Part shown: in pieces, positions 59,696 through 64,000 of the stretch | How the letters are laid out: every line of letters begins with the position of its first letter | Numbering within the stretch: position 1 is the stretch's first letter | Origin: Segatella baroniae B14 | GTDB taxonomy: Bacteria; Bacteroidota; Bacteroidia; Bacteroidales; Bacteroidaceae | DNA: 64,000 nt | Reading direction: 5' to 3' | Assembly: GCF_022024235.1 (NCBI RefSeq) | Contig: NZ_CP091799.1 | Location: forward strand, 449,001 to 513,000 | The notes under the pieces: model-generated | What the model saw: the letters and a program-made list of their open reading frames with translations, nothing else | Databases searched by the model: none | Told to the model about the DNA's origin: nothing | Position numbers and translations under genes: made by a program

Positions 59696-61546
59696 ATGTG
59701 CGGAATCGTTGGATATTTAGGAAATCGTGAAGCCTATCCTGTTCTTATAAAGGGTCTGAAACGCTTAGAATATCGAGGCTATGATTCGGCTGGTGTAGCA
59801 TTGATTAATTCAAATGACGATCTTAATGTCTATAAGACAAAAGGAAAAGTTGATGATTTAGAAAATTTTTGCAGCGATAAGGATATAACAGGTAAAGTTG
59901 GTATAGCTCATACAAGATGGGCTACTCATGGAGAACCTTCTTCAACGAATGCACATCCTCATTATTCAGAATCAAAAAAATTAGCTATAATTCATAATGG
60001 AATTATAGAGAATTATGCTGAGATTAAGAAAAATCTTATAGCTGAGGGGGTTGAATTTCGTTCAGAAACTGATACTGAAGTCTTAATACAATTGATAGAG
60101 TTTATTGAGATAAAAAAGAATCTGGATCTTCTTTCTGCCGTTCAAGTTGCTTTGAAGCAAGTTATTGGTGCTTATGCAATTGCTATTCTAGACAAGAATA
60201 ATCCCCATCAAATTATAGCAGCACGTAAACAGTCTCCTCTTGTTGTAGGCATAGGAAAGGATAATCAAGAATTCTTTTTAGGTTCTGATGCTAGTCCTAT
60301 AGTAGAATTTACGGATCAAGTTGTATATTTGGAGGATGGTAATATTGCGGTTTTACGTTTGGGAGAGCCTTTAAAGGTTGTTGATATTCACAATGTAGAT
60401 TTAAATCCCGAGGTAAAAACAGTAGATATAGCGTTAGGGCAAATCGAAAAAGGTGGTTTCCCTCACTTTATGTTAAAAGAAATATTTGAACAGCCAGAAT
60501 GCCTTACTAACTGTTTGCGTGGACGAATTAGCCTAGATAAGCAACAAGTTACGTTAAGTGCTATAATCGATTATAAAAAACAGTTGCTTAGTGCCAAACG
60601 AATAATTATAGTTGCTTGTGGTACAAGTTGGCACGCTGCTTTGATAGGTAAACAGATGATAGAAACCTATTGTCGTATACCTGTAGAAGTAGAATATGCA
60701 TCAGAATTTAGATATCGTAATCCAGTTGTGACTTCCGACGATGTTGTTATTGCAATATCGCAAAGTGGGGAAACTGCTGATACTCTTGCGGCTGTAAAGT
60801 TGGCAAAAGAAAAAGGAGCTTTTATTTATGGTGTATGTAATGCCATAGGTTCTAGTATTCCTAGGGCTACGGATACAGGTACCTATATACATGTAGGTCC
60901 AGAAATAGGAGTAGCATCAACAAAAGCATTCACAGGACAGGTTACGGTGTTGACATTGTTGGCACTTTGTATAGCTCGTGAAAAGAATACTATCTGTGAT
61001 GAAGATTATAAATGTATAATAAAAGGTTTATGTGAAATACCTGATAAGATCAGAGAAGTTCTTCAGGAAAATGATAGAATTGCAGAATTGAGTCAGACAT
61101 TCACCTATGCTCGCAACTTTCTCTATTTAGGACGTGGTTTTAGTTATCCTGTTGCTCTTGAGGGGGCATTAAAGTTAAAGGAAATCAGCTATATTCATGC
61201 TGAGGGCTATCCAGCCGCAGAGATGAAGCATGGTCCTATTGCCTTGATAGATTCAGATATGCCCTGTGTTGTTATTGCAACTCATAATGAGATGTATGAG
61301 AAAATACTCTCTAACATTCAAGAAGTTAAGGCAAGAAAAGGCAGAGTTATAGCATTGGTTACAAAGGGCGATGATACTATATCCAAAATTGCAGATGAGG
61401 TTATAGAATTACCAGAAACTTTGGAATGCTTAGAGCCATTAATTGCTACTATCCCTCTGCAGTTGTTGGCTTATCACGTAGCAGTTTGTAAAGGTAAGAA
61501 TGTGGATCAACCAAGAAATTTAGCGAAGTCTGTTACCGTAGAGTAG
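59696..61546 (+). CDS. glmS: Glutamine-fructose-6-phosphate transaminase (isomerising)
   Basis: A 616-residue cytoplasmic enzyme that makes glucosamine-6-phosphate from fructose-6-phosphate and glutamine, the first step to UDP-GlcNAc. The N-terminal glutaminase starts MCGIVGYLG with the nucleophile Cys2 and has GIAHTRWATHGEPSSTNAHPH and HNGIIENYAEI. Two SIS domains follow (ACGTSWHAALIGKQMIE, AISQSGETADT, then GRGFSYPVALEGALKLKEISY). The C-terminus ends NLAKSVTVE, the conserved end. It is 10 nt after the Wza-like gene. It probably has no riboswitch, because no glmS ribozyme is visible in the short gap. Confidence 0.97.
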   Translation: MCGIVGYLGNREAYPVLIKGLKRLEYRGYDSAGVALINSNDDLNVYKTKGKVDDLENFCSDKDITGKVGIAHTRWATHGEPSSTNAHPHYSESKKLAIIHNGIIENYAEIKKNLIAEGVEFRSETDTEVLIQLIEFIEIKKNLDLLSAVQVALKQVIGAYAIAILDKNNPHQIIAARKQSPLVVGIGKDNQEFFLGSDASPIVEFTDQVVYLEDGNIAVLRLGEPLKVVDIHNVDLNPEVKTVDIALGQIEKGGFPHFMLKEIFEQPECLTNCLRGRISLDKQQVTLSAIIDYKKQLLSAKRIIIVACGTSWHAALIGKQMIETYCRIPVEVEYASEFRYRNPVVTSDDVVIAISQSGETADTLAAVKLAKEKGAFIYGVCNAIGSSIPRATDTGTYIHVGPEIGVASTKAFTGQVTVLTLLALCIAREKNTICDEDYKCIIKGLCEIPDKIREVLQENDRIAELSQTFTYARNFLYLGRGFSYPVALEGALKLKEISYIHAEGYPAAEMKHGPIALIDSDMPCVVIATHNEMYEKILSNIQEVKARKGRVIALVTKGDDTISKIADEVIELPETLECLEPLIATIPLQLLAYHVAVCKGKNVDQPRNLAKSVTVE

Positions 61547-61610
61547 CAGGCTCCGTCTGTATATATACGTAATAGAACAAGATTATATTAATAAAATAGG
61601 AATTTTAGAA

Positions 61611-63497
61611 GTGGAACCATTACATGAAGATTGTGGCGTAGCTTTGATAAGACTACTTAAGCCTCTTGAGTATTATCAACAAAAATATGGCACTTGGATG
61701 TACGGTCTGAATAAGCTCTATCTGATGATGGAGAAACAGCATAACCGTGGTCAAGAAGGTGCTGGTATGGCATGCGTTAAATTAAACTCAGAACCAGGTA
61801 AGGAATATATGTTCCGTGAAAGGGCTATGGGTAGTAATGCGATTACTGAAATTTTTGGTAATCTCAAGGATAACTATAAAGATGTAACTCCAGAGCAGTT
61901 GGCAGATGCTTCTTTTGCAAAGGAAAATCTTCCTTTTGCAGGAGAAGTTTTTATGGGGCATCTTAGATATTCTACTACTGGAAAAAGCGGTATTCAATAT
62001 ACTCATCCTTTCTTGAGAAGAAATAATTGGCGTGCAAAAAATCTTTGTTTTTGTGGAAATTTCAATATGACCAATGTTGATGAAATTTTCGATCAGCTTA
62101 CAGAACAGGGTCAGTGTCCTCGTATTTATAGTGATACATATATATTGTTAGAATTGATGGGGCATAGGCTAGACCGAGAAGTTGAGCGAAATTTTGTTGA
62201 TGCCAAAAGTAAGGGCTTAGAAAAGACAGCAATTACTAGTTATATCGAAGATCATGTAGATATGAGCAATGTCCTCAAAACAACGATGAAAGATTTTGAT
62301 GGAGGATATGTAGTATGTGGTCTTACTGGTTCTGGTGAGATGTTTGCTATGCGTGATCCATGGGGTATTCGCCCGGCTTTCTATTACAAGAATGATGAGA
62401 TTATTGTTTTGGCAAGTGAGCGTCCTGTGCTGCAGACAACCTTTGACTTGGAATGTGATGAAATTTTGGAATTGGAGCCTGGTACTTCTTTGATGGTCAA
62501 TAAAAAGGGAGAATGCTCTATTCAGAAAATATTAGAGCCTAAAGAAAAGCAGGCTTGTTCTTTTGAACGAATATATTTTAGTCGAGGTTCTGATACAGAT
62601 ATTTATAAAGAGCGTAAGAAGTTGGGAGAACAACTTACTGAGCCAATTCTGAAAGCTGTGAATTATGATACTAAGCATACTGTATTCTCATATATACCTA
62701 ATACGGCGGAAGTTGCTTACTATGGTATGCTCGACGGTTTTAAAGAGTATTTGAACAGGAAGAAGCTAGAAGCTATAGAATCACTTGATCATCAGCCAAC
62801 GCATCAAGAATTAGAGCAGATTCTTGGAGAATTTGTTCGTTCGGAGAAAGTGGCATGGAAAGATATTAAGTTACGTACTTTCATTTCTGAAGGTGAATCA
62901 AGAAACGATTTGGCTAGTCATGTATATGATGTATCTTATGGCTCAATAGAACCATATACTGATAACTTAGTTATTATTGATGACAGTATTGTCCGTGGTA
63001 CGACTTTAAAAGAAAGTATTCTACGTATTTTGGATCGTTTACATCCAAAGAAAATGATAATGGTAAGTTCTGCACCTCAAATAAGATATCCTGACTATTA
63101 TGGTATAGATATGCCTCATTTGGAAGAATTTTGTGTATTCCGTGCTGCTATTGAATTATTAAAAGATAATCATATGCAGTATGTAATTGAAAATGTTTAT
63201 CATGATTGTCAAAATGAGCTTAAAAAGCCAAAGGAAGAGATGCAAAATGCTGTCCGTGGTATCTATAAACCATTTACAATAGAGCAGATTAATGAGAAGA
63301 TTGTTGAAATGCTTAGACCTGATGGCGTAACAACCCCTATAGAATTAGTATTTCAGAGTATAGAAGGACTTCATTCTGCGATACCAAATCATAAGGGAGA
63401 TTGGTACTTTACGGGTAAATACCCAACTCCTGGAGGTACTAAAAATTGCAATTTAGCTTTTGTCAACTACGTTGAGAAAGTCTACCAAAACGAATAA
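61611..63497 (+). CDS. purF: Amidophosphoribosyltransferase-type protein (PurF)
   Basis: A 628-residue cytoplasmic enzyme of purine synthesis. The N-terminal class II glutaminase has its Cys at residue 8 in HEDCGVALIRLL, so a short N-terminal piece must be removed to expose it. QHNRGQEGAGMACV, GHLRYSTTGKSG and RDPWGIRPAFYYK belong to this domain. The phosphoribosyltransferase part has VIIDDSIVRGTTLKESI, the PRPP-binding loop. The protein is about 120 residues longer than proteobacterial PurF, as is usual in the phylum. The start is the GTG at 61611, 64 nt after glmS. It is followed by carA, another glutamine amidotransferase. Confidence 0.93.
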   Translation: MEPLHEDCGVALIRLLKPLEYYQQKYGTWMYGLNKLYLMMEKQHNRGQEGAGMACVKLNSEPGKEYMFRERAMGSNAITEIFGNLKDNYKDVTPEQLADASFAKENLPFAGEVFMGHLRYSTTGKSGIQYTHPFLRRNNWRAKNLCFCGNFNMTNVDEIFDQLTEQGQCPRIYSDTYILLELMGHRLDREVERNFVDAKSKGLEKTAITSYIEDHVDMSNVLKTTMKDFDGGYVVCGLTGSGEMFAMRDPWGIRPAFYYKNDEIIVLASERPVLQTTFDLECDEILELEPGTSLMVNKKGECSIQKILEPKEKQACSFERIYFSRGSDTDIYKERKKLGEQLTEPILKAVNYDTKHTVFSYIPNTAEVAYYGMLDGFKEYLNRKKLEAIESLDHQPTHQELEQILGEFVRSEKVAWKDIKLRTFISEGESRNDLASHVYDVSYGSIEPYTDNLVIIDDSIVRGTTLKESILRILDRLHPKKMIMVSSAPQIRYPDYYGIDMPHLEEFCVFRAAIELLKDNHMQYVIENVYHDCQNELKKPKEEMQNAVRGIYKPFTIEQINEKIVEMLRPDGVTTPIELVFQSIEGLHSAIPNHKGDWYFTGKYPTPGGTKNCNLAFVNYVEKVYQNE

Positions 63498-63520
63498 AAT
63501 TTAGAATTTAAACGAGATAA

Positions 63521-64000
63521 ATGAAAAACGTAACTTTAGTCTTATCAGACGGTACAAAATTCCACGGCAAGAGCTTTGGTTATGATGCTCCTGTTGCCGG
63601 AGAGGTTGTATTTAACACCGCAATGATGGGTTATCCTGAGAGTTTGACGGATCCTTCATATGCTGGCCAGTTGATGACACTTACATTCCCATTGGTAGGT
63701 AATTATGGAGTACCAGAGTTCTCTTTTGAGAAAAATGGTCTTCCTACATTTATGGAGAGTGACAAAATTTACGCTTCAGCTCTTATTGTTAGTGATTATA
63801 GTCAGAACTATAGTCATTGGAATGCAGCAGAGAGTCTTAGCGAATGGTTGAAACGTGAGCATGTTCCAGGTATTACTGGTATTGATACACGTGAGCTGAC
63901 AAAGGTGCTTCGTGAGCATGGTGTGATGATGGGTAAGATTATTTTTGATGATGATCCTGATAATATCCCAGATGCACAGTATGAAGGTGTAAATTTTGTA
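63521..64000 (+). CDS. carA: Carbamoyl-phosphate synthase small subunit (3' end cut by window)
   Basis: The start codon is the ATG at 63521, 23 nt after purF. The 160 residues present cover the N-terminal domain of CarA: KNVTLVLSDGTKFHGKSFG, GEVVFNTAMMGYPESLTDPS, YAGQLMTLTFPLVGNYGV and the GIDTRELTKVLREHG stretch at the end. The glutamine amidotransferase domain with the Cys-His-Glu triad lies outside the window. CarA with CarB makes carbamoyl phosphate for arginine and pyrimidines. Gene order glmS-purF-carA may be one transcription unit with carB next. Confidence 0.95.
   Translation, partial: MKNVTLVLSDGTKFHGKSFGYDAPVAGEVVFNTAMMGYPESLTDPSYAGQLMTLTFPLVGNYGVPEFSFEKNGLPTFMESDKIYASALIVSDYSQNYSHWNAAESLSEWLKREHVPGITGIDTRELTKVLREHGVMMGKIIFDDDPDNIPDAQYEGVNFV

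Noticed and set aside
1..64000. Mobile elements, CRISPR arrays, tRNA or rRNA genes
   Set aside because: No transposase, integrase, regularly spaced repeats, tRNA-like cloverleaf or rRNA segment was recognised by eye; a covariance and repeat search could not be run.

Overview
The window is a chromosomal segment of a low-GC Bacteroidota bacterium, most likely of the Prevotella/Segatella group. The evidence is the repeated Bacteroidota-type promoter (TTTG, 19-21 bp, TAnnTTTG) in front of genes, the short 287-residue primary sigma factor, the Bat (Bacteroides aerotolerance) operon, families largely confined to this phylum (DUF4296, DUF2027-Smr, DUF4250), the large eukaryote-like isoleucyl-tRNA synthetase and a NifJ-type pyruvate:ferredoxin oxidoreductase of an anaerobe. 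I see no insertion sequence, prophage, CRISPR array, rRNA or tRNA gene. Nearly all of it looks like core genome.

Region by region. 1-7.8 kb: the 3' part of a transglutaminase-like protein, DUF4250, an acidic-tailed unknown protein divergent from rarA, then a hydroxyacid dehydrogenase, a TRIC-type channel, a secreted unknown and an OmpA-family porin closed by a strong terminator. 7.8-16.4 kb: the complete Bat operon (MoxR ATPase, DUF58, membrane protein, BatA, BatB, BatC and a fused BatD-BatE). 16.4-30.5 kb: housekeeping genes (PAP2 phosphatase, queA, Smr protein, nadE, ileS, a cysteine-free DksA-like protein, lspA, DUF4296, nadC, a C69 dipeptidase and a 51-codon gene). 30.5-35.5 kb, minus strand: a TolC-HlyD-permease-permease export operon with no ATPase gene. 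36.8-40 kb, minus strand: rpoD followed by a secreted unknown and a compact trio (HPr-kinase-like ATPase, S24/S26 peptidase, PqqD-like protein), which is the best candidate here for an uncharacterised peptide or protein-modifying system. 40-49.2 kb: htrA/degP, the RNase P RNA gene, two small membrane or soluble proteins, nifJ, a DUF4143 ATPase and deoD. 49.2-64 kb: a possible unannotated structured RNA, an ATP-grasp-like protein, a short ComEC, a frameshifted truA, a DMT transporter, dapA, an AraC regulator, ansA, uxaC, a Wza-like lipoprotein, glmS, purF and the start of carA.

How genes work together. The Bat proteins form an inner-membrane/periplasmic complex with MoxR. nadE and nadC are both in NAD synthesis. 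glmS, purF and carA are three glutamine amidotransferases in a row, feeding amino sugars, purines and carbamoyl phosphate. lspA sits beside a lipoprotein gene. Convergent gene pairs are separated by bidirectional hairpin terminators. Several start codons have been moved downstream of the first possible start because a promoter lies inside the longer reading frame.
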